Shown here piece by piece: positions 1 to 5,621 of a stretch of 5,625 nt of DNA. A program made the position numbers and the translations under genes. A model generated the notes under the pieces. That model was not told the DNA's origin and did not search any database. It saw only the letters and a list, made by a program, of their open reading frames with translations. This DNA comes from JAZDFH01 sp043808035 (lineage in GTDB: Bacteria; Patescibacteriota; Minisyncoccia; UBA6257; Colwellbacteraceae): assembly GCA_043808035.1 (NCBI GenBank), contig JAZDFH010000048.1, positions 1 to 5,625 of the forward strand, read 5' to 3'. Within the stretch, counting starts at the first letter, position 1, and each line of letters starts with the position of its first letter.

Positions 1-60
1 GCTAAGAAATAATATAATACTTATAAGAAAAACTACAAAACTTTTTTTCACCTCTCGCAT
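1..60 (-). CDS. Second appearance of the first 20 codons of the giant gene (contig overlap)
   Basis: The ATG at 60-58 and the 19 codons that follow (MREVKKSFVVFLISIILFLS) are base-for-base the same as 5621-5562 and run off the left end. If the molecule is circular this is not a second gene but the same start seen again, and the sequence upstream of it (61-130) is the true promoter region of the giant gene. If the molecule is a linear piece of a chromosome, it would be the 5' end of a near-identical paralog lying directly downstream in the same orientation. Confidence 0.8.
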   Translation of the reverse strand, partial: MREVKKSFVVFLISIILFLS

Positions 61-64
61 TAGC
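1..64. repeat. Left copy of 64-bp exact terminal direct repeat
   Basis: Bases 1-64 are identical to 5562-5625. The repeat begins at the first base and its partner ends at the last base of the window, the signature of a circular sequence opened with overlap, or of one unit of a tandem array. It covers the signal-peptide codons and 4 bp before the ATG. Removing one copy gives a 5561-bp circle. Confidence 0.98.
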
Positions 65-67
65 AAA

Positions 68-99
68 ATAAGATAATTGAACTTTTAAAATTATCTTAT
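68..99. repeat. 11-bp perfect inverted repeat bracketing the TATA box (possible operator)
   Basis: ATAAGATAATT at 68-78 is the exact reverse complement of AATTATCTTAT at 89-99, separated by 10 bases. The spacer and inner arm edges hold the TATA-like box TTTTAAAAG, and the whole repeat ends 7 bases before the ATG. A dimeric transcriptional regulator bound here would block TBP/TFB or polymerase. It might instead act as an RNA hairpin for transcripts coming from the tRNA-half side. Confidence 0.55.
82..90 (-). promoter_or_regulatory. Putative TATA box of the giant gene (leaderless promoter)
   Basis: The minus strand reads TTTTAAAAG at 90-82, centred 26 bases before the ATG at 60 (the same base as 5621 on the circle). 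That distance predicts transcription starting at or within a base or two of the ATG, a leaderless mRNA, which agrees with the absence of any Shine-Dalgarno-like sequence before the start (CTTATTTTGCTA). The box lies in the loop between the arms of an inverted repeat. An alternative AT-rich box around 117-108 would give a leader of about 25 nt. Confidence 0.5.
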
Positions 100-130
100 A
101 TTACATAATATTATTTAATTTGGGTTTAAA

Positions 131-167
131 CGCCCCGACCGGGATTCGAACCCGGGTCACCGCCGTG
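131..167 (-). pseudogene. 3' half of a tRNA gene, best fit tRNA-Asp; 5' half absent (attachment site or split-tRNA half)
   Basis: Read on the minus strand, 155-139 forms a perfect T-arm: CCGGG, loop TTCGAAT, CCCGG. Then come seven acceptor-strand bases TCGGGGC (138-132) and discriminator G (131), with no encoded CCA. Upstream lie a 4-base variable loop TGAC (159-156), anticodon-stem strand GGCGG (164-160) and CAC (167-165), which fits tRNA positions 36-38. G73, C36 and C38 are all features of tRNA-Asp(GUC), but base 168 is G where position 35 should be U, so tRNA identity breaks inside the anticodon loop. The matching 5' acceptor strand GCCCCGA is not found on the minus strand anywhere in the window, and upstream of 172 the sequence is a hairpin and AT-rich DNA. 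Possible readings are an integrase attachment site carrying a tRNA 3' end, a trans-spliced split-tRNA 3' half, or a relic. That it is a tRNA 3' half is fairly sure; the Asp identity is about 50%. Confidence 0.82.
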
Positions 168-171
168 CTTC

Positions 172-200
172 ATGTCAACTCAACTCCCGTTGGTTGTCAT
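172..200 (-). ncRNA. Leader hairpin directly upstream of the tRNA 3' half (putative start of a ~70-nt chimeric RNA)
   Basis: On the minus strand 200-172 folds as ATG / A.A mismatch / CAAC / CAAC, loop GGGA (a GNRA-type tetraloop, 188-185), GTTG / bulged A180 / GTTG / A / CAT. This gives 11 base pairs with one mismatch and one bulge. The hairpin ends 4 bases before tRNA position 36. A TATA-like box centred at 225 predicts transcription starting near 199, the first bases of the hairpin. The predicted RNA from about 200 to 131 would be about 70 nt: a 5' hairpin plus a tRNA 3' half. Expression and function are inferred, not shown. Confidence 0.5.
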
Positions 201-216
201 CTGAAAAGATAATCTC

Positions 217-230
217 CCTTATTTTTAAAG
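217..230 (-). promoter_or_regulatory. TATA-like box A upstream of the hairpin/tRNA half
   Basis: The minus strand reads CTTTAAAAATAAGG across 230-217, with core TTTAAAAAT at 229-221. The centre (225) lies about 26 bases before the first base pairs of the hairpin at 200-198, the usual archaeal box A to start-site distance. The region is AT-rich, so a chance match is possible. The correct spacing to a structured element is what supports it. Confidence 0.42.
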
Positions 231-238
231 ATTACTGC

Positions 239-266
239 AATAAAAAGATTAAAAATTAAAAAAGAA
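239..266 (-). terminator. Oligo-T terminator-like tract after the giant gene
   Basis: Immediately after the TAA stop (269-267) the minus strand runs through three T-runs (TTCTTTTTTAA, then TTTTT, then CTTTTTATTG). Archaeal RNA polymerase commonly ends transcripts at such successive U-tracts without a hairpin. The tract separates the giant gene from the putative tRNA-half promoter just downstream. Confidence 0.5.
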
Positions 267-3200
267 TTAAGCTTGTGACTTTGTATTAGAATATTCTTTT
301 CTCTTTATAATTAAGATTATTAGGGTAATAATTATGCCTATGATAAGAACCAATTCTATTATAAGAAATATTATTCCTTGCCCGAATTTCAAATTTTCTG
401 AGCCGGTACTTGTTGCATCTGCAGGAGTTTGGACTTCTTCAATTGGCGTTTCAGCTTCTCCGACGACAAAATAACTGAAGCTATCTAATTGCGAAGTGTA
501 GTAATAATAATTATTGTCAGCAGAATTATAAACAGTATTTAATTGTGTCCACTTGCTTTCATCAGGGAAGAACTTGAAGAGGGCGATTTTGTTTTTCTCA
601 AGGCTATTTGCTTCTGCCCAGATTTTTTCAACTCCAAAGCTGATATTTGTAGAGTTTATTCTATTTCCTGAATCTTCTGCATCAATTAGTAAATATTTGT
701 AAACTTTTCCTTGTTTTGTGATAGGAATTTCAGCTGGTTGTGCTTCATATTGTGAAACAGTAAGGGGGATATTTGATAAATCAGTGATATTATTATTAAT
801 TTCTATTACAATTTCCTTTATACCTGTTTTATTGGAAAAATTAGTAAATAATAATCTTTTACTTATATTTAATATTCCGGAATTCTTTTTTTCTGTAAAG
901 ATGATATTGCTTCCTACACTAACATCACCACTGCTTCCTGCTGACGTTGTTCCTGCGGAAGTTGTGCTTTCTGACTGATTATTTGGTGTTATTGGAGTTG
1001 TTGATGTTCCTCGAGGATTAGGCCATTTACCTATATCTGCAATTGTTTTTCCCCATACTGCTGCATTTGCTGTTCCTATTGCAGGAGAGCTCGCCTGTAA
1101 TGCATAACTAACAGTGTCAGTGAACAAAGGATTTTTTGAAATGCTTCTTTGCTCTCTGTTGTAAATACTTTGCATTTGTGCAAGTGTATATGCTGTTCCT
1201 ACCCATATTTCCCCACCCCAGTTCAATCGATGGAAATAGTCTCGCTGATTGTTCCAGAAAAGATTGTAATCGCTTGTATATTGTGAAAATATTTCAGTGA
1301 GATTTCTTGTTGTTTCATAGCCTCCAGTGTATATGCTTGCATTATTGTTGATGAAAATATTATTCATAATACTAGTGTTAGTTGTTATGTTGTATCTTAT
1401 GTATATACCTGTGGTGTCATTTATGAAAATATTATTGTAAATTTTGTTGTTGTTATTGTCGGGATCAGTAAGTAAGTCAATGCCCCGTGAGCAATTTTCT
1501 ATTATATTACCATAAATCTGCCATCCTCCGCCAGGTTTATACTCTGAATCACCGGGTTTGCATGCAGGGTTTGTCCATATACAGCGTTTGCCAGAAGTCA
1601 CAACACATTTTGAAGCATCTTTCAAATGATTATATCTTACTATAAGACCTGAGACTCCACCTTTTGTCGATACTGTCAGCCCTGTGGGATTAGAGATTGT
1701 ATTATATTCTACTATGTGTGGATTATTTGGATCAGATACCATAAAAGATATAGCATGACTGTTGGAACTTCCATCTCCCCAAAGCTGGCTGTCAAATATT
1801 GTGTTGTTTCTAATGACTGCACCACCTGCAGCCCATACACCTAATGCATAGGCGTTTCCCATTCCTGAACTATAATGACCAATAATATTATTTTCTATTA
1901 AAACATTATCTCCGCCCTCGATAAATATTGCTGCTGTTTCTCCTCCATTAATATCTCTTCCTGTATAATATATTTCCAACCCTCGCACAACCAAATAATC
2001 TGCATATCCTGATGCGTAAAGGAAATCACGTTGCTGAAATTCATAGATATTGCTGTTTGGATCTTCTCCTGTCGGAGGCCAATAATATACAAAACATCCT
2101 GTGTGATTATTCTCTGGACAGGGCGTACCTGTTGCAGTTGCAATTGTCCATGTGTCTTGTGTTAGATTATTAGCATATGAATGTTGAATAGCATCTGAAA
2201 ACCATATGCCTTTGTGAGGAACTCTATGTGAACTGATAAACATTCCTCTCGGTGGACTTGGCAAGAACTTTGCATCAAGACTCCAAATAGTATTATTGTA
2301 TTTTGTCCAAGTTTGTCCTGACGTGTTCTTGCTACCTAATATTATTGCACGTTCTCCTAGATAATTTTGTATGGTAATATGATTGTTTGTTGTTGCCCCT
2401 ATTTTTCCAATAGAAGAACCTCTGATTGATTCGTCAATCATTCTGTATGTGCCTTGCCTAATGAAAAGTGTATCACCATTATTAACTGTCTGTAATCCTT
2501 TTGTTATTGTTTTGAATGGTGCATTAATACTCCCATTATTATTATCATTGCCGTCGGGCGCTACATATAAGCATTTTTTTCCGGCCGAAATGTTTGCTTC
2601 ACAGGTTACATTTCCTGTGACATCTGTAATTTTTTTATTTACAGATAATAATTCAATATTTGATGTTCCAGATTGTACGCTTTCACTGCTTCCGACGACA
2701 GTTGCTGTGAAGTAATATTCAGGGTCACCCGCAATTCCCGCTAATCCATCATCTTGCCATTCTGTTGTCCAGTTTCCAACTGCACCATTTGCTCCAAAGG
2801 TTACATTAATTGGATTTATTGTTACAGGATCATCATTGCCAAGAAGATCGCTAGCAAAATCTTTTTCTTTAATCTCAAAAGAAATTGTTTTTCCATTACA
2901 ATTAGTTCCCAAGACATTTAAATAAACACTTTCGCCTTCGACAGCATTTGTTTTACTCCATGTAGCAGATGTTAAATCACATGCTGGCAATGGGCAATCA
3001 GCTAGACAAGATGTAGATGTTTCTGCTCCATTGCAAATATTGTCGCCACAAAAAATACTTGGTGCATTAACACTAAAGCTTATAGTTGAACTTGCAGAAT
3101 TTTTATTTCCAGAAGTATCATTGCATCTTATATAATAATTATATGTCTGGCTATTCTGCAGTCCGCTTATCGTTGTGCTATGGCTTGTGCTACCTGTTGT

Positions 3201-5621
3201 TGAAAATATATTTGGCATATTATCATAAATCTGGTCGCTTGTGCTGTATTTGCAGGTAGCTGCTTCATTTGTTGTGACAGACAGCGTCGTGCTTGTTGTT
3301 CCAGCAGGGAATTGCTGATTAGCTGTTGGAGCTGTCATTGTAACAACAGGAGAGAATGTGTCTGCTAATTGTGCTGTGTTATCTGTCCATACTTTCAAGT
3401 CGTCGTGATCAAGACTCCAAGTTACAGGCGCTCCATTAAACACATCAGGGAACTTCAAATTTGTGAAAGTTCTTGGCATGATAGAATCAATATCTGCTTG
3501 GAGAGCCCACACATTCGCGCCTCCTGGAGGGGTGACTCCCACAGTATCTTGCGAGAAGTCCATGATTTTTTTTCCATCCACCCATACAGCAAGCCGCCCG
3601 TCGCGAGAGCTTGTGCCTTCATACATTCCATCCTGTGCATAAGAATTAGGCTCTCCAGCAGCCCATGTCGAGCCGCTAGCGTCGCCGGAAAAATAAAGCG
3701 TAGTAGCATCATTGGTTGTGATGCTGTAATAGGCATTTCCGCTGCCAGGCGATGTTCCTGTTCGAACAATTTTTCCAACCTGAGAATTAGGTAACCATGT
3801 TCCAGAAGATCTTGTAAACCATCCATTTCCTCCTGTACCCCGAATCCCATTCTGAAATGTAGACCAAGTGTTTACTCTATACAAAAACGTAAAGCGGTGC
3901 CAAGCTCCGTCATTAACATTATCCCACCACGGTCCAACAGGCTGAGACATACGATTAATACCTCCTGTTACAGGTCCTGCATTAGAAAAAGTCCAAAGCG
4001 GTCTTGCGTCTGTGCCTTGGTGCAAACCTGTTTGCATACGACTATCTTCAGTATTCCACACTTCAAACCACTTTGTGCCATAAGTTCCTGGTGTGCCCCC
4101 TGGTGATGTGCGAAACCAAAACTGAAACACCAAGCCGCGTCCAGTGTAATTAAACGCGCTAAACGTGCTATTCAAACCCCAAGGAGCACCATTCCAACCC
4201 CAAGGTGAAAGCCAGCTGACAGACTGCTGAATATGGTTAGGGTCGGCATGGATGAAGCTACTTATCGCTTTGCCAGAACCACTGCGTCCTGTGATTAGAC
4301 CGTACTCTGATTGAAGAACGCAGCCGTTTTGTGAATTCCATTGGGTCCGTTGGCCATATGTTGACTGAGCGCTTGGTATGCCATAGCCATCTGTCCCTTG
4401 AGCACAATTGCCATCAGATGACATGGCAATGAGCGAAGCGTACCTGTCGAAGTTATCTTGCCATACATAATTAGAACCAGGATCAACAGGTTCATCACTA
4501 CTAATGATGCTACCAGTAACCCCAAAGCTAATAACATAATCTATAGAATTTAAATTACCTGCTGTATCATTGCATCTTACATAATAATTATAGTTTTGTC
4601 CATTTGTTAATCCTGTAATTGTTGTGCTATGACTTGTAGAACCTGTTGTTGAAAATGTATTTGTCATAGAAGCATACCCTGTTCCTTGTGTTATACTATA
4701 TCTGCACGTCGCTGCTTCATTTGTTGTTACAGACAGCATCGTACTTGTTGTCCCTGCTGGGAATTGCTGATTAGCTGTTGGTTGAGTTATAGTTGCTGTT
4801 GGAGGGGTTGTGTCTATAATAGTATTTCCTCCAGAAACCCCATTCCATCCAGCTAGTCTGGCCATCATATACCAAAAAGCTTTTCCTTTGTTGTAGCAGT
4901 TGAAGCAGTGAGAGTGTGCGCAGCTTCCGCAGCTTGGGCAAGTGTGTGTTGAGCACCATGTACTGCACCAATTACAAGCATCTGATTCTGTGGGATAATA
5001 TGTTCCGTCTGGGTTGTAACTCTCAATATCTGCGAAATCAAACAAAATTTTGTTGTTAGCCAAAGCATAATTCCTTATCTGGTTGTTTCTTGCATATAGA
5101 TTTCCTGTAGGCCCTGTTCCTGTTAAGTGGCCTGTCATGTATATAAAAATCACATTTGGGTAATCTTTTTCAAGCTGGTTCATAAGGTTAAGATAGAGAT
5201 TGATATCACTTTCTGTACCATCTACCTGCCCGCACCAAGACCACATTATTACATGACGTTTTGCTCCTGCCCCATTAAGATGGGTTCTTGTGACAGCTGC
5301 CCATGCTGTTCTGTTAGGATTTCCAAGATCACCACTTATGCACATGTCACAGAGAAATCCTAAAGATCCTGTAGTATATGTATAGGTTGAGTTTTGAGAA
5401 GAAAGCATTTGCATACCTGTAACTATTTGACTTCCATGAGATGTGTGGCCATAACTTATATTGAACATAGACTTGGCAGCAGTTATCCATTGTGGCGGTA
5501 TATTATCAAAATCCTTGACAGATGTATGGTCAATAATTAATGCATTTATTGAATTTATGACGCTAAGAAATAATATAATACTTATAAGAAAAACTACAAA
5601 ACTTTTTTTCACCTCTCGCAT
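267..5621 (-). CDS. Giant secreted, membrane-anchored multidomain surface protein (1784 aa)
   Basis: This archaeal cell-surface protein probably binds or cleaves carbohydrate outside the cell. Residues 1-27 form a signal peptide (basic MREVKK, then a hydrophobic core ending near INA). The following order is SGNH-like domain (28-262), FN3-like module (271-369), concanavalin-A-like domain (383-755), second FN3-like module (757-851), Cys motif C858/C863/C872/C876/C881, beta-sandwich (882-990), parallel beta-helix (1013-1535), Ser/Thr linker (1536-1566), PGF-pre-PGF-like domain (1567-1722), transmembrane helix (1746-1772) and basic tail KRKEYSNTKSQA. This makes it a type I membrane protein with a huge ectodomain carrying many N-x-S/T sequons, suggesting glycosylation. 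The start is the ATG that opens the signal peptide. On the circle it follows an in-frame TAA and has no Shine-Dalgarno sequence, so translation is probably leaderless. No frameshift is visible. The single uninterrupted frame across 5.3 kb argues for selection. Domain assignments are from motif memory, not a profile search; the exact substrate is unknown. Confidence 0.93.
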   Translation of the reverse strand: MREVKKSFVVFLISIILFLSVINSINALIIDHTSVKDFDNIPPQWITAAKSMFNISYGHTSHGSQIVTGMQMLSSQNSTYTYTTGSLGFLCDMCISGDLGNPNRTAWAAVTRTHLNGAGAKRHVIMWSWCGQVDGTESDINLYLNLMNQLEKDYPNVIFIYMTGHLTGTGPTGNLYARNNQIRNYALANNKILFDFADIESYNPDGTYYPTESDACNWCSTWCSTHTCPSCGSCAHSHCFNCYNKGKAFWYMMARLAGWNGVSGGNTIIDTTPPTATITQPTANQQFPAGTTSTMLSVTTNEAATCRYSITQGTGYASMTNTFSTTGSTSHSTTITGLTNGQNYNYYVRCNDTAGNLNSIDYVISFGVTGSIISSDEPVDPGSNYVWQDNFDRYASLIAMSSDGNCAQGTDGYGIPSAQSTYGQRTQWNSQNGCVLQSEYGLITGRSGSGKAISSFIHADPNHIQQSVSWLSPWGWNGAPWGLNSTFSAFNYTGRGLVFQFWFRTSPGGTPGTYGTKWFEVWNTEDSRMQTGLHQGTDARPLWTFSNAGPVTGGINRMSQPVGPWWDNVNDGAWHRFTFLYRVNTWSTFQNGIRGTGGNGWFTRSSGTWLPNSQVGKIVRTGTSPGSGNAYYSITTNDATTLYFSGDASGSTWAAGEPNSYAQDGMYEGTSSRDGRLAVWVDGKKIMDFSQDTVGVTPPGGANVWALQADIDSIMPRTFTNLKFPDVFNGAPVTWSLDHDDLKVWTDNTAQLADTFSPVVTMTAPTANQQFPAGTTSTTLSVTTNEAATCKYSTSDQIYDNMPNIFSTTGSTSHSTTISGLQNSQTYNYYIRCNDTSGNKNSASSTISFSVNAPSIFCGDNICNGAETSTSCLADCPLPACDLTSATWSKTNAVEGESVYLNVLGTNCNGKTISFEIKEKDFASDLLGNDDPVTINPINVTFGANGAVGNWTTEWQDDGLAGIAGDPEYYFTATVVGSSESVQSGTSNIELLSVNKKITDVTGNVTCEANISAGKKCLYVAPDGNDNNNGSINAPFKTITKGLQTVNNGDTLFIRQGTYRMIDESIRGSSIGKIGATTNNHITIQNYLGERAIILGSKNTSGQTWTKYNNTIWSLDAKFLPSPPRGMFISSHRVPHKGIWFSDAIQHSYANNLTQDTWTIATATGTPCPENNHTGCFVYYWPPTGEDPNSNIYEFQQRDFLYASGYADYLVVRGLEIYYTGRDINGGETAAIFIEGGDNVLIENNIIGHYSSGMGNAYALGVWAAGGAVIRNNTIFDSQLWGDGSSNSHAISFMVSDPNNPHIVEYNTISNPTGLTVSTKGGVSGLIVRYNHLKDASKCVVTSGKRCIWTNPACKPGDSEYKPGGGWQIYGNIIENCSRGIDLLTDPDNNNNKIYNNIFINDTTGIYIRYNITTNTSIMNNIFINNNASIYTGGYETTRNLTEIFSQYTSDYNLFWNNQRDYFHRLNWGGEIWVGTAYTLAQMQSIYNREQRSISKNPLFTDTVSYALQASSPAIGTANAAVWGKTIADIGKWPNPRGTSTTPITPNNQSESTTSAGTTSAGSSGDVSVGSNIIFTEKKNSGILNISKRLLFTNFSNKTGIKEIVIEINNNITDLSNIPLTVSQYEAQPAEIPITKQGKVYKYLLIDAEDSGNRINSTNISFGVEKIWAEANSLEKNKIALFKFFPDESKWTQLNTVYNSADNNYYYYTSQLDSFSYFVVGEAETPIEEVQTPADATSTGSENLKFGQGIIFLIIELVLIIGIIITLIILIIKRKEYSNTKSQA
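306..923 (-). other. Domain: PGF-pre-PGF-like domain, linker and C-terminal transmembrane anchor (residues 1567-1772)
   Basis: Residues 1567-1722 (SVGSNIIFTEKK...IKEIVIEINNNITDLSNIPLTVSQY...VYKYLLIDAED...WTQLNTVYN...YYYYTSQLDSFSYFVVGE) match the layout of archaeal PGF-pre-PGF domains, which sit just before a membrane anchor. A Pro/Glu/Thr spacer (1723-1742) leads to the helix QGIIFLIIELVLIIGIIITLIILIIK and a basic tail. A PGF sorting tripeptide itself is not seen, so anchoring is by the helix rather than by archaeosortase processing. Confidence 0.75.
1017..2585 (-). other. Domain: right-handed parallel beta-helix, pectate-lyase-like (residues 1013-1535)
   Basis: The domain opens with CLYVAPDGNDNNNGSINAPFKTITKGLQTVNNGDTLFIRQGTYR (1017-1060). 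This is the signature start of secreted beta-helix proteins (DUF1565-like/polysaccharide-lyase superfamily). Repeating rungs follow, such as NVLIENNIIGH, AVIRNNTIFDS, HIVEYNTISNP, LIVRYNHLKDA, WQIYGNIIENC, NKIYNNIFIND and SIMNNIFINNN. It closes with NPLFTDTVSYALQASSPAIGTA (1497-1518), the usual end of the family. Asn-ladder residues are plain. The likely role is binding or cleavage of acidic polysaccharide outside the cell; catalytic residues were not assigned. Confidence 0.85.
2652..3053 (-). other. Domain: small Cys motif plus beta-sandwich (residues 857-990)
   Basis: FCGDNICNGAETSTSCLADCPLPAC (857-881) carries five cysteines in the CGDxxCNxxExxxxCxxDC pattern that recurs in secreted proteins of DPANN and other archaea. 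It probably forms a compact disulfide or metal-stabilised knot. It is followed by about 105 residues of beta-rich sequence (ATWSKTNAVEGESVYLNV..., ending near SNIELLSV) with no recognised catalytic residues, likely a spacer or adhesion domain. Confidence 0.6.
3069..3353 (-). repeat. FN3-like module, copy B (residues 757-851)
   Basis: This is the second copy of the module at residues 271-369, with the same TAPTANQQFPAGTTST, NEAATCKYS, STTGSTSHSTTI and YNYYIRCNDTSGN landmarks and Cys pair (790 and 833). DNA similarity spans about 3115-3329, with exact blocks such as 3307-3329 and 3259-3275. The two copies flank the concanavalin-A-like domain and so form a direct repeat around it, roughly 1.45 kb apart. 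Confidence 0.9.
3357..4475 (-). other. Domain: Trp-rich concanavalin-A-like / polysaccharide-lyase-like (residues 383-755)
   Basis: Landmarks are YVWQDNFDRYAS (385-396), GRGLVFQFWFRTSPGG (494-509), DGAWHRFTFLYRVNT (571-585), DGRLAVWVDGKKIMDF (674-689), and a closing WSLDHDDLKVWTDN (735-748). The order of a long jelly-roll with an 'xDGxLxVWVDGK' strand and a terminal 'DDxxVW' strand resembles ConA-like polysaccharide lyase or lectin domains (PL14/PL20 style). Whether it cleaves or only binds glycans cannot be read from here. Its DNA is richer in G+C than the rest: hand-counted 60-base lines give 48-58% here (3481, 3541, 3601, 3661, 4081) against 25-38% in the beta-helix part (1261, 1321, 1381, 1441). 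Confidence 0.6.
4515..4811 (-). repeat. FN3-like module, copy A (residues 271-369)
   Basis: The module runs TPPTATITQPTANQQFPAGT...LSVTTNEAATCRYS...STTGSTSHSTTITGL...YNYYVRCNDTAGN...SFGV. It is typical of archaeal extracellular linker modules of the Ig/FN3 class with a conserved Cys pair (306 and 350). It matches residues 757-851 closely in protein and DNA. The DNA-level repeat spans about 4564-4781, including an exact 23-bp block (4759-4781). Confidence 0.9.
4836..5540 (-). other. Domain: SGNH-hydrolase-like secreted domain with Cys/His-rich segment (residues 28-262)
   Basis: The segment holds SYGHTSHGSQI (57-66), a beta-strand block VIMWSWCGQ (124-132), a helix rich in acidic and Leu residues (138-152), then YPNVIFIYMTGHLTGTG (154-170) and NNKILFDFADIESYNPDG (189-206). 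It ends in HCFNCYNKGKAFWYMMARLAGW (238-259). From memory this ending and the GHxSxG-like block recur in a family of secreted bacterial and archaeal proteins with an SGNH-like alpha/beta fold. Esterase activity on carbohydrate is conceivable, but the classical GDS and DxxH motifs are not plain, so catalysis is unproven. Confidence 0.45.

Noticed and set aside
68..99. Inverted repeat read as a bacterial-type intrinsic terminator
   Set aside because: The arms are A/T-rich, the loop is 10 bases, only four T follow on the minus strand, and the repeat sits immediately before an ATG around a TATA box. An operator is more likely.
61..130. A circularly permuted tRNA, with the 5' half following the 3' half
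   Set aside because: The 70 bases after the tRNA half on the minus strand are nearly all A/T and contain no GCCCCGA or D-arm.
131..260. A complete or intron-containing tRNA gene
   Set aside because: No 5' acceptor strand GCCCCGA, D-arm or 5' anticodon-stem strand occurs upstream on the minus strand.
718..978. Plus-strand open frame of 86 codons opposite the C-terminal domain
   Set aside because: It lies wholly antisense to a well-supported conserved domain, and I saw no promoter or start context for it. Its hydrophobic stretches mirror the beta-strand codons of the opposite strand.
1377..1460. ATT/TTG-rich low-complexity stretch as a microsatellite or CRISPR-like repeat
   Set aside because: It encodes the Asn/Ile ladder of beta-helix rungs (NNKIYNNIFIND and neighbours). 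The repetition is explained by protein structure and there is no repeat-spacer regularity.
2383..2715. Plus-strand open frame of 110 codons opposite the beta-helix start
   Set aside because: It is antisense to the conserved YVAPDGND... segment. Its product resembles no family and there is no supporting start context.
3369..3850. Overlapping open frames on both strands (3369-3794 plus, 3455-3850 minus) in the GC-rich domain
   Set aside because: Higher G+C lowers stop-codon frequency, so extra open frames are expected here. The main frame alone shows a coherent domain.
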